The notes: generated from the letters alone by a model not told the origin. A stretch of DNA of 64,000 nt from Brachybacterium sp. EE-P12 (GCF_003711805.1 NZ_QXCP01000006.1:186001-250000); one strand, 5' to 3'; positions 17,043 to 25,900 are shown, counted from the first letter of the stretch. Numbers and translations are program-made.

Positions 17043-19262
17043 ATGGCCAGGAGGACCAGCACCACGCGCGGTGCGATGCCCCTGTCGGAGCTGCTGGTCT
17101 CCAAGGAGTCCAAGGCGATGGCGTCCTTCGGCGTGCGCGATCTCGAGGCGATGCTGCGCTTCGTCCCGCGCCGCTACGTCATCCCCGCTCCGCTGCGCTC
17201 GCTGCGCGAGATCTCCGAGGGGGAGGAGGTCAGCGCGATCGTCCGGGTCGAGTCCGTCCGCTCCCGGCAGATGCGCAGCCGGTACGGCTTCATCCTCGAG
17301 GCCGAGGTCTCCGACGGCTCCGACGTGCTGCCGCTGACCTTCTTCCTGCCCAAGCAGCACCACGTCGAGTGGTACGAGAAGCGTCTCCCCGTCGGCGCCA
17401 CCATCTGCGTGCACGGCGCGGTGGGCCGGGACCAGTACCGCGACGCGCTCCAGCTCACCCACCCCGCCTTCGAGCCCGTCGAGGACACCGAGGAGGGCCG
17501 CGCCTGGGCGCAGCGTCCCCGCCCCGTCTACCCGCTGAAGCAGAACATCGCCCTGGCCACGATGCGCTCGGCGATGGAGAAGGGTCTCGAGTTCGCGGAC
17601 ACGATCACGAGAGCCGTCCCGGAGGAGGTGCTGGGACGCCGCGGCCTGCCCTCCCTCCCCGAGGCGGTGCGCCTCGTCCATGCCCCGCTGACCATGGAGG
17701 ACGCCCGCCGCGGCATGGCCCATCTGCGCTTCGAGGAGGCCTTCGTGCTGCAGACGATCTTCGCCCAGCGCCGCGCCCAGGACGAGCGCACCCCCGCCCC
17801 GCGCCTGCGCGAGGCGGGACCCCTCCAGCAGCTCTTCGACGAGCGCCTGCCCTTCACCCTCACCGACGGCCAGCGCGAGATCGGCGACCGCCTCGCCGAG
17901 AGGATCGGCAACGGCCACCCCACCAGCGCCCTGCTCCAGGGCGACGTCGGCTCCGGCAAGACGGTCATCGCCCTGCGCGCCATGCTCCGCGCCGTCGACT
18001 CCGGCCACCAGGCCGTGCTGCTCGCCCCCACCGAGGTCCTCGCCGAGCAGCACCACCGCACCGTGCTCGAGCTCCTCGGCGCCCTCGGCCGCGCCGGCCA
18101 GCTCGACGCCCCGCCGGAGGCCACGCGGGTGCGCCTGCTCACCGGATCCCAGCGCACCTCCGCCCGCCGCGAGACCCTGCTGGACGTCACCTCCGGCCAG
18201 GCCGGGATCGTGGTGGGCACCCACGCCCTGCTCACCGAGGGCGTCGAGTTCGCCTCCCTGGGCCTGGCCGTCATCGACGAGCAGCACCGCTTCGGCGTCG
18301 ACCACCGCCGTCGGCTGCGCGCCAAGGGTCCCGAGGGCATGAGCCCGCACGTCGTGGTGATGACGGCGACGCCGATCCCGCGCACCGCCGCGCTGGCCAC
18401 CGTCGGCGACCTCGACGTGCTCACCCTCGCCGAGAGCCCCGGCCGCCGCGCCGGGGTCGAGAGCTTCGTGGTCCACGAGAAGCTCCCCGCCTGGGAGCAG
18501 CGCATGTGGCAGCGCGCCGGGGAGGAGATCCGCGAGGGCCGACAGGTCTTCGTCGTCTGCGCCCGCATCGACGAGGACGACGCGGCCGATGACGCCCCCG
18601 CCCCGCCCGTCCTCGACGAGCACGGCAAGGAGCAGCCCCCCGCCCTCGAGCCCGCCCGCGGCGTCACCCAGACCGCCGAGCGCCTCGCCTCCCGCCCCGA
18701 GCTCGCCGGCGCCCGGATCGGGGTGCTCCACGGTCGGCTCGGCGGCGAGGAGAAGGCGCAGGTGATGGACCAGATGGTGCGCGGCGAGCTCGACGTGCTG
18801 GTCTCCACCACCGTGATCGAGGTGGGCGTCGACATCCCGAACGCCTCGGTGATGATCGTGCTGGACGCGGAGCGCTTCGGCGTCTCCCAGCTCCACCAGC
18901 TGCGCGGCCGCGTGGGCCGCGGCGAGCACCCCGGCATCGCCTTCTTCGACACCAGCGCAGTCGTCGACCAGGAGCACTCCCGCCACCTGCGCGCGATCGC
19001 CGATGCGCCCGACGGCTTCGCCCTGGCCGAGCTCGACCTGCGCCGCCGCGGCGCGGGCGATCTCGTGGGGGAGGAGCAGTCCGGCCTGCAGCGCACCCTG
19101 AAGCATCTCGACGTGCTGCGCGATGCGCGCTGGATCGAGGTCGCCCGTGAAGAGGCCTTCGCCCTCGTCGGCGGCGACCCCGATCTCGAGGACCATCCGG
19201 ACCTCGCCGCCGCTGTCGCGAACCGGCTGCGCGACGCCGATCCCGACGTGGAGAGGAGCTGA
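17043..19262 (+). CDS. recG: ATP-dependent DNA helicase RecG
   Basis: This 739-residue branch-migration helicase reverses stalled forks. An N-terminal wedge/OB domain (about 55-150) leads into the SF2 motor: Walker A GDVGSGKT near 300, motif Ia LAPTEVLAEQH, DEQH at about 412 in VIDEQHRFGVDHR, motif III MTATPIPRT, and motifs V/VI through VIEVGVDIPNA and QLRGRVGRG. The ATG at 17043 is preceded by GAGGAGAGG. rsmD starts 1 nt after the recG stop. A DAK-domain gene found between rpmB and recG in many relatives is absent. Confidence 0.96.
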   Translation: MARRTSTTRGAMPLSELLVSKESKAMASFGVRDLEAMLRFVPRRYVIPAPLRSLREISEGEEVSAIVRVESVRSRQMRSRYGFILEAEVSDGSDVLPLTFFLPKQHHVEWYEKRLPVGATICVHGAVGRDQYRDALQLTHPAFEPVEDTEEGRAWAQRPRPVYPLKQNIALATMRSAMEKGLEFADTITRAVPEEVLGRRGLPSLPEAVRLVHAPLTMEDARRGMAHLRFEEAFVLQTIFAQRRAQDERTPAPRLREAGPLQQLFDERLPFTLTDGQREIGDRLAERIGNGHPTSALLQGDVGSGKTVIALRAMLRAVDSGHQAVLLAPTEVLAEQHHRTVLELLGALGRAGQLDAPPEATRVRLLTGSQRTSARRETLLDVTSGQAGIVVGTHALLTEGVEFASLGLAVIDEQHRFGVDHRRRLRAKGPEGMSPHVVVMTATPIPRTAALATVGDLDVLTLAESPGRRAGVESFVVHEKLPAWEQRMWQRAGEEIREGRQVFVVCARIDEDDAADDAPAPPVLDEHGKEQPPALEPARGVTQTAERLASRPELAGARIGVLHGRLGGEEKAQVMDQMVRGELDVLVSTTVIEVGVDIPNASVMIVLDAERFGVSQLHQLRGRVGRGEHPGIAFFDTSAVVDQEHSRHLRAIADAPDGFALAELDLRRRGAGDLVGEEQSGLQRTLKHLDVLRDARWIEVAREEAFALVGGDPDLEDHPDLAAAVANRLRDADPDVERS

Positions 19263-19263
19263 C

Positions 19264-19854
19264 ATGCCGCGGATCATCTCCGGCACCCTCGGAGGACGCA
19301 CCATCCCCGGCCCGCCCGGGAAGGGCACCCGCCCCACCTCGGACCGGGTGCGAGAGGCGCTGTTCAGCCGGCTCGACGGCTGGGACGCGCTCGACGGCGC
19401 GCGGGTGCTCGACCTCTACGCGGGCACCGGCGCGCTGGCGCTCGAGTCCCTCTCGCGGGGCGCCGCGCATGCCGTCCTCGTCGAGCTCCACGGGCCGACG
19501 GCGCGGCAGCTGCGCCGCACCGCCGCCCAGCTGGGCCTCGCGGCGCAGGTCGACGTGCGTGCCGGGAAGGCGGCCGCCGCCGCGGCCGGCCTCGCCGGGC
19601 ACGGCGCGACCCTCGTCTTCCTCGACCCGCCCTACGAGGTCGCGACCGAGGAGCTCGAGCAGCTGCTCGTCATGCTCCGCCCGGCCCTGACCGACGACGC
19701 TCTCGTGGTCCTCGAGCGCTCCTCGCGCAGCCGCCCGCTCCGCTGGCCCGAGGGCTGGGCCGACGACGGCACGAAGTCCTACGGCGAGACCGTGCTCCAG
19801 TTCGGCGGGCCGGTGGGTGTGGAGGGCGGCGGCGAGGCGGTCGCAGGACGCTGA
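19264..19854 (+). CDS. rsmD: 16S rRNA (guanine966-N2)-methyltransferase
   Basis: The 196-residue class I methyltransferase has the RsmD opening RIISGTLGGRTI with PGPPGKGTRPTSDRVREALFS, the SAM motif DLYAGTGALALESLSRGA, and catalytic FLDPPYEV (DPPY). It methylates G966 of 16S rRNA on the assembled 30S head. It follows recG by 1 nt and should be co-translated. In relatives coaD comes next; here an HNH nuclease, GNAT and DUF3224 genes intervene. Confidence 0.93.
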   Translation: MPRIISGTLGGRTIPGPPGKGTRPTSDRVREALFSRLDGWDALDGARVLDLYAGTGALALESLSRGAAHAVLVELHGPTARQLRRTAAQLGLAAQVDVRAGKAAAAAAGLAGHGATLVFLDPPYEVATEELEQLLVMLRPALTDDALVVLERSSRSRPLRWPEGWADDGTKSYGETVLQFGGPVGVEGGGEAVAGR

Positions 19855-20250
19855 GCTCCGCCCGCCGCCATCCACATTTCCGCCCGCCTCTTGCGCCGCG
19901 GCGAAGAATGTGCCGCGCGCGGTGCCGCAGGAATGCATTCCGTCCTGACCGGTGTGGATGCCGGAGGTGATGTCCTGTGGCCGATCATGCCGTGCGGGTC
20001 CTCCCGTGATCGCCATCCACATCTTCGCCACCATCACGCCAGGTGAACGGCTGGTATCCACAGAATGTGGGTTCATTGTGAATGTGGGCGGAGTATTCCT
20101 CCACACCCCATGGTTATCCACATTCTGAGCGGGATGCGCTGAAATGCTGGCGATTGTCGTGAGGGTGTTCTAAAATGGTGCGCACGTCGAATAGTCCACG
20201 CGAGTACGCAGGCGAGTCTGCGCGGTGGCGAGCACAGGAAGGGAGGGATC
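19855..20250. repeat. 396-bp intergenic region rich in ATCCACA / AATGTGG repeats
   Basis: This AT-richer gap has five copies of ATCCACA: 19870-19876, 19953-19959 (minus), 20015-20021, 20056-20062 and 20116-20122; the last is a perfect TTATCCACA DnaA-box sequence (20114-20122) and the fourth reads TATCCACA. A perfect 10-bp inverted repeat, CAGAATGTGG (20061-20070) and CCACATTCTG (20118-20127), spans part of it, and another AATGTGG lies at 20081-20087. Function is unknown; it could regulate the HNH gene or be a recombination-related sequence shared by DUF222 loci. Confidence 0.5.
20171..20176 (+). promoter_or_regulatory. -10 element of the HNH/DUF222 gene
   Basis: TAAAAT is a near-consensus -10 box, unusual in this GC-rich sequence, 74 bp before the ATG. 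No good -35 box is found at 17 nt. Confidence 0.45.
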
Positions 20251-21933
20251 ATGGGATACGACGTCTACGCCCCGGATCTCTTCGATGCTGCTGATGTCGC
20301 CGACGGCACCGCAATTCCCGACGGCACCGCTGGCGCCGCAGGCGCCACGCACGCCACCGCTGCCGCCGAACGTTTCGACCTGACCGGGCCGCCCCGTCGG
20401 CCCGTCCGCGCACGCCGCCCCCTCACCCCGCAGTCGCTCGTCGAGCGCGCGGACCTCGCCCCGCACACGGCCGAGGCCGAGACCGTGCTGCGCATCTACC
20501 GTCGCCGCCGCGAGCAGCACGCCGCGCTCTACGTCGCCGAGATGCAGGACCTCGCCTCCCTCTGGTGCGAGGACGATGGCGGAGACGAGAAGGCCCTGAA
20601 CGCCCTCGGCGCCGCGGTCGGTCTGCGCACGAAGCTCGGCCGCGGCGAGAACCGGCTGCGCGACGCCCACGTCGCGGTCACCGACCTGCCCGCCTGCTTC
20701 GCCCGCGTCGGTGAGGGGGAGCTTCCCGTCGACTGGTTCGAATGGCTCCTGCGCAGCGTCCTGCGACTGACCGCGCATCAGCGCCGGCAGGTCGACGAAC
20801 GGGTGGCCGCCTGGCAGCTCGAGGCCATCGACGTCGAGCGCTTCTACCGCGAGCTCCGTCTGCTCATCGGCTGGTTCGGCCATGCCGCCGTGCGGGAGAC
20901 GTCTCAGGAGCAGCGCGGGGTGTTCGTGCGCCCGTCCGAGGACGGCGACGGCACCGCCTGCCTCTCCGTCGTGGGCCCCGCCCCGGAGATCCTCGCCCTC
21001 GGGCAGCGTCTGGACGCGGCCGCCCGTGCCGTCCAGGACGCGCAGCGCCGCGCTCTCGAGTCCGGCACCGCGGTCCCCTTCGACCTCGACGGGGAGGCGG
21101 CCGCACAGGGACGGCACCTGTCGCTGTCGGCGCTGCGCTACGCGATCCTCACCCGCACGGAGCTCGGCACCGGCAGCATCGAGGTCCCCGAGCCGGCCTT
21201 CCGCCTCTCCGTGGTCGTGCCGGTGCTCTCCCTGCTCGGTCTCTCCCATGCGCCCGCGACCCTCGACGGCACCATCCCGATCCCCGCGCGCATGGCGCGG
21301 GAGCTCGTCGCCAAGGCGCCCGCCTTCGAGCGCGTGCTCGCCGACGCCGCGACCGGCGAATACCACCACGCCGCCTCGAAGACCTACCGCGTCAGCCGCG
21401 CGATGGCCGAGAACCTGCGCCTGATCGATCCGGTCTGCGCGCTCCCCGGCTGCTCCCGCAACGTCATGACCGTCGGCGAGAGCGACCACATCGAGGAGTT
21501 CGACCACGAGCATCCCGCCCGCGGCGGGCCCACCGAGATCGGCAACCTCCACCGGCTCTGCCGCATCCACCACCGCATGAAGACCGCAGGCCTGCTCGAC
21601 CCGGAGCGGGACGAGTCCACCGGGGTGACCCGGTGGAGGATCGGCGGCCTCGCCGTCTGCGACGCGAGAACCGGCGGTGACCTCGTCACGCGCGAGCTCG
21701 CCGAGCAGCTCGAGGCGGCCTGGGACCGGTATCTCACCGACCAGCAGCTCGAGGCGATGGAGCGCCAGGGCGAGTTCGCCGAGACCGAGCAGGACCGCGC
21801 CGACCACGCCGAGGAGATGCGCTGGGGCGAGCACGTGATGGAGTACTGGTCCCGCCCGGACACCGGCGGGCCCGACGATCCCGGCCCGCCGGGGCTCGAC
21901 CCGCGCGACGGCGTCGGCCCGCCGCCCTTCTGA
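20251..21933 (+). CDS. DUF222 / HNH endonuclease domain protein (13E12 repeat family)
   Basis: The 560-residue protein has an N-terminal DUF222 region (about 55-370) and a C-terminal HNH module: CALPGC from C396, then SDHIEEFDHEHPARGG, EIGNLHRLC and CRIHHRMKT. The zinc-ribbon cysteines and the histidines of the nuclease site are present, followed by an acidic tail. Proteins of this family occur in many dispersed copies in actinobacterial genomes; their biological role is not established. GGGAGGG stands 3 nt before the ATG, and a repeat-rich region precedes it. Its place between rsmD and coaD interrupts a conserved order, so it is probably an insertion. Confidence 0.85.
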   Translation: MGYDVYAPDLFDAADVADGTAIPDGTAGAAGATHATAAAERFDLTGPPRRPVRARRPLTPQSLVERADLAPHTAEAETVLRIYRRRREQHAALYVAEMQDLASLWCEDDGGDEKALNALGAAVGLRTKLGRGENRLRDAHVAVTDLPACFARVGEGELPVDWFEWLLRSVLRLTAHQRRQVDERVAAWQLEAIDVERFYRELRLLIGWFGHAAVRETSQEQRGVFVRPSEDGDGTACLSVVGPAPEILALGQRLDAAARAVQDAQRRALESGTAVPFDLDGEAAAQGRHLSLSALRYAILTRTELGTGSIEVPEPAFRLSVVVPVLSLLGLSHAPATLDGTIPIPARMARELVAKAPAFERVLADAATGEYHHAASKTYRVSRAMAENLRLIDPVCALPGCSRNVMTVGESDHIEEFDHEHPARGGPTEIGNLHRLCRIHHRMKTAGLLDPERDESTGVTRWRIGGLAVCDARTGGDLVTRELAEQLEAAWDRYLTDQQLEAMERQGEFAETEQDRADHAEEMRWGEHVMEYWSRPDTGGPDDPGPPGLDPRDGVGPPPF

Positions 21934-21942
21934 CGCCGCACG

Positions 21943-21948
21943 TACCCT
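21943..21948 (+). promoter_or_regulatory. -10 element of a leaderless promoter (GNAT gene)
   Basis: TACCCT lies 6 nt before the ATG at 21955, without a Shine-Dalgarno sequence. Confidence 0.5.
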
Positions 21949-21954
21949 GACCGG

Positions 21955-22536
21955 ATGACCCGATCTCGCACCCTCGACGAGCTCGACTGGCCGCTGCGCA
22001 GCGCACGGCTCACCCTCCGGCCGGGCCGCAGCGCGGACGCCGAGGAGGTCTGGCCCTGGTACCGGCTGCCCGAGGTGCAGGAGTACACCACCACGCTCAG
22101 CCCCACTCTCGCCGACCACCGGACCTGGTGGGACGGCGGCCTGGAGACCCGCGTCGTGGGACTGCAGGAGGGCCGGATCGTCGCCGCGGGCAAGGTCGCA
22201 CGGCAGGACGCCTGGTCCCAGGCCGAGATGCGCGAGCAGGCCGCAGGGCGGCAGGCCGAGATCGGCTGGGTGCTCGACCCCGCCGTCCAGGGCCGCGGCC
22301 TCGGCACCGAGTTCGCCGCCGCCCTGCGCGACATCGCCTTCGACGGGCTCGGCGTGCGCCGGATCGAGGCGTCCTGCTTCGCCGAGAACCACGCCTCGCG
22401 TCGCGTCATGGAGAAGATCGGCCTGCGACTCGAGGGCATCTTCCGCGAGGAGTCCCTGCACCGCAGCGGCCGCTGGCTCGACGGGGCGAGCTACGCCCTG
22501 CTCGCGAGCGAGCCCCGGCCCCCGCTCGCCCGCTGA
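21955..22536 (+). CDS. GNAT-family N-acetyltransferase, RimJ/RimL type
   Basis: The 193-residue protein fits the acetyltransf_3 group: an opening RLTLRPGRSADAEEV strand-helix, IGWVLDPAVQGRGLGTEFAAAL as the acetyl-CoA P-loop (QGRGLG), IEASCFAENHASRRVMEKIGLRLEG and a terminal catalytic-site region. The acceptor (a protein N-terminus, an amino acid or an antibiotic) cannot be predicted. It is probably leaderless and stands alone. Confidence 0.85.
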   Translation: MTRSRTLDELDWPLRSARLTLRPGRSADAEEVWPWYRLPEVQEYTTTLSPTLADHRTWWDGGLETRVVGLQEGRIVAAGKVARQDAWSQAEMREQAAGRQAEIGWVLDPAVQGRGLGTEFAAALRDIAFDGLGVRRIEASCFAENHASRRVMEKIGLRLEGIFREESLHRSGRWLDGASYALLASEPRPPLAR

Positions 22537-22615
22537 CGCCGGCTCAGGCCCAGTTCGCGGCGTCGGTCAAGCAGAACGGGTGCGTTCACCGCCGCCGCCG
22601 GGGAATACTGGAGCA

Positions 22616-23008
22616 ATGACCGCCGACCCCCGCAGCCTCACCGCCACCTTCACCGTGCAGATGACCCCCGACGCCCCCGTCCCCGGCGCCGCCGACCGCT
22701 TCACTCTGACCAAGACCTGGGCCGGCGAGGTCGAGGGCACCTCCCGCGGCACCATGCTGACGGCCGGGGACCCCGAGAGCGGCAGCGCCGGCTACGTGGC
22801 GATCGAGCTCTTCGAGGGCACGCTCGGCGGCCGCGCCGGCACGCTCGCCCTCCAGCAGCTCGGCACGATGGCCGACGGCCGCCCCGCCCTGCGGTACGTG
22901 ATCGTCCCCGGCTCCGGCACCGCCGAGCTCGCGGACGCCACCGGCACGCTCGAGATCGGGGAGATCCACGACGACGGCCGTCACGAGGTGCGCCTCACGC
23001 TCGGCTGA
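22616..23008 (+). CDS. DUF3224 family protein
   Basis: The 130-residue, cysteine-free protein looks like an allene-oxide-cyclase-like beta barrel of DUF3224: FTLTKTWAGEVEGTSRGTMLTAG, then GYVAIELFEGTLGGRAGTFALQ-like strands and a final GTGEL-like segment. Function is unknown. The ATG at 22616 was chosen over an in-frame start at 22580 because the alignment-like region begins just after it. Confidence 0.7.
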   Translation: MTADPRSLTATFTVQMTPDAPVPGAADRFTLTKTWAGEVEGTSRGTMLTAGDPESGSAGYVAIELFEGTLGGRAGTLALQQLGTMADGRPALRYVIVPGSGTAELADATGTLEIGEIHDDGRHEVRLTLG

Positions 23009-23024
23009 GCACCGTCGCCGGCAC

Positions 23025-23030
23025 TAGAGT
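23025..23030 (+). promoter_or_regulatory. -10 element of a leaderless promoter (coaD)
   Basis: TAGAGT lies 7 nt before the coaD ATG at 23038, and no Shine-Dalgarno sequence is present. Confidence 0.5.
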
Positions 23031-23037
23031 CGTCGCC

Positions 23038-23529
23038 ATGACCACCGTCGTCCTGCCCGGATCGTTCGACCCCTTCACACTGGGGCACCTCGACCTCACC
23101 CGCCGCGCGACGGCGCTCGGGCACCACGTGATCGTCGCCGTCTCCCACAACCCCTCGAAGCAGGGGCTGCTCGACCTCGAGGCGCGCACCGCCGCGATCC
23201 GCGGATCCCTCGCGCAGGAGGGTCTCGAGGGTGCCGCCGAGGTGCGCACCCTGCCGCACGGACTGCTGGTCGACTTCTGCCGCGAGGTCGGCGCGGGAGC
23301 CGTCGTGCGGGGGCTGCGCTCCCAGCTCGACCTCGCCTACGAGGAGCCGATGGCGCGGATGAACCACCACCTCGCGGGGATCGACACGATCTTCCTGCTC
23401 ACCGCCTCGAGCCTCGCCCACATCTCCTCCTCGCTCGTGCGGGAGGTGCATGCGCTCGGCGGTGACGTCTCCGACATGCTCCCGGCCGCCTCCCTGGAGG
23501 CGCTGCACGCCGACTCTGACCTACGCTGA
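23038..23529 (+). CDS. coaD: phosphopantetheine adenylyltransferase
   Basis: The 163-residue nucleotidyltransferase makes dephospho-CoA from 4'-phosphopantetheine and ATP. It has PGSFDPFTLGHLDL (the TxGH motif), VVRGLRSQLDLAYE, and the C-terminal ISSSLVREVHALGGDVSDML. It starts the coaD-DUF177-rnc-mutM run; its stop overlaps the -10 box and lies 4 nt before the start of DUF177. Confidence 0.95.
   Translation: MTTVVLPGSFDPFTLGHLDLTRRATALGHHVIVAVSHNPSKQGLLDLEARTAAIRGSLAQEGLEGAAEVRTLPHGLLVDFCREVGAGAVVRGLRSQLDLAYEEPMARMNHHLAGIDTIFLLTASSLAHISSSLVREVHALGGDVSDMLPAASLEALHADSDLR
23522..23527 (+). promoter_or_regulatory. -10 element of a leaderless promoter (DUF177-rnc-mutM)
   Basis: TACGCT lies 6 nt before the ATG at 23534, inside the last codons of coaD. 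It may give a separate transcript for DUF177, rnc and mutM. Confidence 0.4.
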
Positions 23530-23533
23530 GCAG

Positions 23534-24121
23534 ATGACCACCGACGACATCCCCACCTCGCCGCTCGACGACGCCCTGCGCTTCGACGCCGTCGACCTCG
23601 TCGGCCGCACCGGCACCCACCGCCGCGTCGAGCGCACCGTCCCCGCCCCGGCCCGCGAGGCCGGTGGACTCGCGATGCAGGTCCCCGAGGGCGACGACAT
23701 CGCCGTCGAGATCGAGCTCGAGTCCGTGGTCGAGGGCATCTACGTCCACGGCACCGTCACGGCCGAGCTCGAGGGCGAGTGCTCCCGCTGCCTCGACCCC
23801 GTCGAGCAGGACGTCGACGTCCGCCTCGACGAGCTGTTCCTCTACCCCGAGAAGGTCCGGGCGGAGGAGCGCGAGGACGCCGTCCTGCTCGAGGACGACG
23901 AGGTGCACCTCGGCCCGCTCGTGCGCGACGCGCTCGCGATGGAGGCCGACGAGCGCCCCCTGTGCCGCGAGGACTGCCCCGGCCTGTGCGCCCAGTGCGG
24001 CTTCCGCATGGAGGACGATCCCGAGCACCACCACGAGGTGATCGACGAGCGCTTCGCCGCGCTGAAGGGCCTGTTCGACGACGACGCGCAGGGCGAGGAC
24101 GCGCAGGACGGGAAGGCCTGA
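23534..24121 (+). CDS. YceD/DUF177 family protein
   Basis: The 195-residue acidic protein carries the DUF177 features: GECSRCLDPVEQDVDV in the middle and a second cysteine cluster CREDCPGLCAQCG near the C terminus, likely a metal site. The family is linked to 23S rRNA accumulation and is normally co-expressed with L32. Here no rpmF follows; instead rnc begins on the last base of the stop codon (TGATG). It is probably leaderless. Confidence 0.9.
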   Translation: MTTDDIPTSPLDDALRFDAVDLVGRTGTHRRVERTVPAPAREAGGLAMQVPEGDDIAVEIELESVVEGIYVHGTVTAELEGECSRCLDPVEQDVDVRLDELFLYPEKVRAEEREDAVLLEDDEVHLGPLVRDALAMEADERPLCREDCPGLCAQCGFRMEDDPEHHHEVIDERFAALKGLFDDDAQGEDAQDGKA

Positions 24122-24873
24122 TGGCGCGCAGGCGCCGCGCCACCGAGGCCGCCGCCCCGCAGGGTCTGCTGGACTCCCTGCCGCTGGACGCCGGGCAGGC
24201 CGCGGACCTCGAGGGCTCCGGCCTGCTCGAGCTGGCGCTGACCCACCGCTCCTACTCCTACGAGCACGACGGCCTGCCGCACAACGAGCGGCTCGAGTTC
24301 CTGGGCGATGCCGTGCTGCAGCTGGCCGTCACCGAGCACCTCTACGCCGCTCACCCCACGCTCCCCGAGGGCGACCTGGCCCGGCGCCGCGCCGCGACCG
24401 TCTCCACCCGGGCGCTCGCCGTGATCGCCTCCCGCCTCGACCTCGGCGCCTACGTGCGCCTGGGCCGCGGCGAGGACCTCACCGGCGGCCGCTCCAAGGC
24501 CTCGATCCTCGCCGACACCACCGAGGCCGTGATCGGCGCGGTCCACCTCGCGCTCGGCCAGGACGTCTCGCGCCGCTTCGTGCTGGACCTGCTCAGCCCC
24601 CTGCTGGACTCCGACGAGTTCCTCGAGGCCGGCTACGACTTCAAGTCCCGCCTGCAGGAGATGGCCGCCGCCGAGGGGCAGACCGTCGCCTACCGGATCA
24701 CCGAGTCCGGGCTCGAGCACTCCAAGACCTTCAGCGCGACCGTCACCGTCGAGGGGCTCGTCACCGCCCGCGGCGAGGGGGCCTCGAAGAAGGACGCCGA
24801 GCTCGCCGCCGCCCAGAACGCGGTGCGCGGGCTGCTCGCCGAGCGCGGCGAGTCCCTGATCCCGAGGGGCTGA
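24121..24873 (+). CDS. rnc: ribonuclease III
   Basis: The 250-residue double-strand RNase has the RNase III signature NERLEFLGDAVL near residue 58, the second catalytic acid in the ADTTEAVIGAV stretch, and a C-terminal dsRNA-binding domain (about 165-245) with FSATVTVEG and GASKKDAELAAAQNA. It processes rRNA precursors and structured mRNAs. It shares one base with the DUF177 stop and is 3 nt from mutM. Confidence 0.96.
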   Translation: MARRRRATEAAAPQGLLDSLPLDAGQAADLEGSGLLELALTHRSYSYEHDGLPHNERLEFLGDAVLQLAVTEHLYAAHPTLPEGDLARRRAATVSTRALAVIASRLDLGAYVRLGRGEDLTGGRSKASILADTTEAVIGAVHLALGQDVSRRFVLDLLSPLLDSDEFLEAGYDFKSRLQEMAAAEGQTVAYRITESGLEHSKTFSATVTVEGLVTARGEGASKKDAELAAAQNAVRGLLAERGESLIPRG

Positions 24874-24876
24874 GCG

Positions 24877-25815
24877 GTGCCCGAGCTGCCCGAGGTCGAG
24901 GTGGTGCGGCGCGGTCTCGAGCCCCGCACCGTCGGCCGCACGATCACTGCGCTCGAGCTGCTCGATCCGCGCATCATCCGTCGGCAGCACGGGGGAGAGG
25001 ACCGCCTCCGCGCCGCGCTGGTGGGCTCGCGGCTCACCGCCGTCGCGCGCCGCGGGAAGTTCCTGTGGTGGCGGCTCGCCGATGCGGACGGCGCGGAGAC
25101 GGGCGAGGCCCTGATGGGGCACCTCGGCATGAGCGGCCAGCTGCGGATGAGCACGCCGGGCGCCCTCCCCGCACCGGCGGTCACGGGCTCCGAGGGGCCG
25201 GCCTCGGACCCGCTGCGGCACCGCCGCCTCTCCCTCCACCTGGACGACGGCGCCCGGGTGGACCTCGTGGACCAGCGGCTCTTCGGCGGGCTCTGGACCA
25301 GCCCGCTGCTCGAGGCGGCCGACGGCGCGCTCGCGGGCGTGGGCAGTCCCGACGCTCTGCTGCCGGAGGGTGCGGCGCACATCGCGCGCGACCTGCTGGA
25401 CCCGGCCGCGGACCTCCCCGCGATCGCCCGCGCCCTGCGCGGCAGGCGGAGCGCCGTGAAGACCCTGCTGCTGAACCAGGAGATCGTCTCCGGGATCGGG
25501 AACATCTACGCGGACGAGGCGCTGTGGGCGGCCCGCACCCGGTACGACACCCCCGGCACCGCGCTGAGCCAGCGCCGTGCGCTCGCGATCCTCCGCGCCG
25601 CCCGCGAGGTGATGGAGCGGGCGCTCGAGGTGGGCGGCACGAGCTTCGACGCGCTGTACGTGAACGTCGACGGGCGCAGCGGGTACTTCGCCCGCTCGCT
25701 CAGCGCCTACGGGCGCGAGGGGGAGCCGTGCCCGCGCTGCGGGAGCACGATGCGGCGCGTGATGCACGGCGGTCGCTCCTCCCACTACTGCCCGCGGTGC
25801 CAGCGCCGACGCTAG
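24877..25815 (+). CDS. mutM: formamidopyrimidine-DNA glycosylase
   Basis: The 312-residue Fpg starts with PELPEVEVVRRGL; the N-terminal proline is the catalytic nucleophile after Met removal, E3 and K61 (RRGKFLWW) are the other catalytic residues, and an H2TH domain and a four-cysteine zinc finger (CPRC...CPRC) close the protein. It removes 8-oxoguanine and formamidopyrimidines. The start codon is GTG at 24877. It is the last gene of the conserved run; the next leftward module begins 85 bp later on the other strand. Confidence 0.95.
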   Translation: MPELPEVEVVRRGLEPRTVGRTITALELLDPRIIRRQHGGEDRLRAALVGSRLTAVARRGKFLWWRLADADGAETGEALMGHLGMSGQLRMSTPGALPAPAVTGSEGPASDPLRHRRLSLHLDDGARVDLVDQRLFGGLWTSPLLEAADGALAGVGSPDALLPEGAAHIARDLLDPAADLPAIARALRGRRSAVKTLLLNQEIVSGIGNIYADEALWAARTRYDTPGTALSQRRALAILRAAREVMERALEVGGTSFDALYVNVDGRSGYFARSLSAYGREGEPCPRCGSTMRRVMHGGRSSHYCPRCQRRR

Positions 25816-25900
25816 TACCTTCCGGTCGGGAGAACTGATGCGGACAGGTCGTGTCGAGCGGCAGCTTCTGCGAGGTCCTTCGACCGGCGAGGTCGCCGGA

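Noticed and set aside
19855-20250. Chromosomal replication origin
   Set aside because: Despite DnaA-box-like sites there is no dnaA, dnaN or rpmH nearby, only one perfect box, and the flanks are unrelated to replication start.
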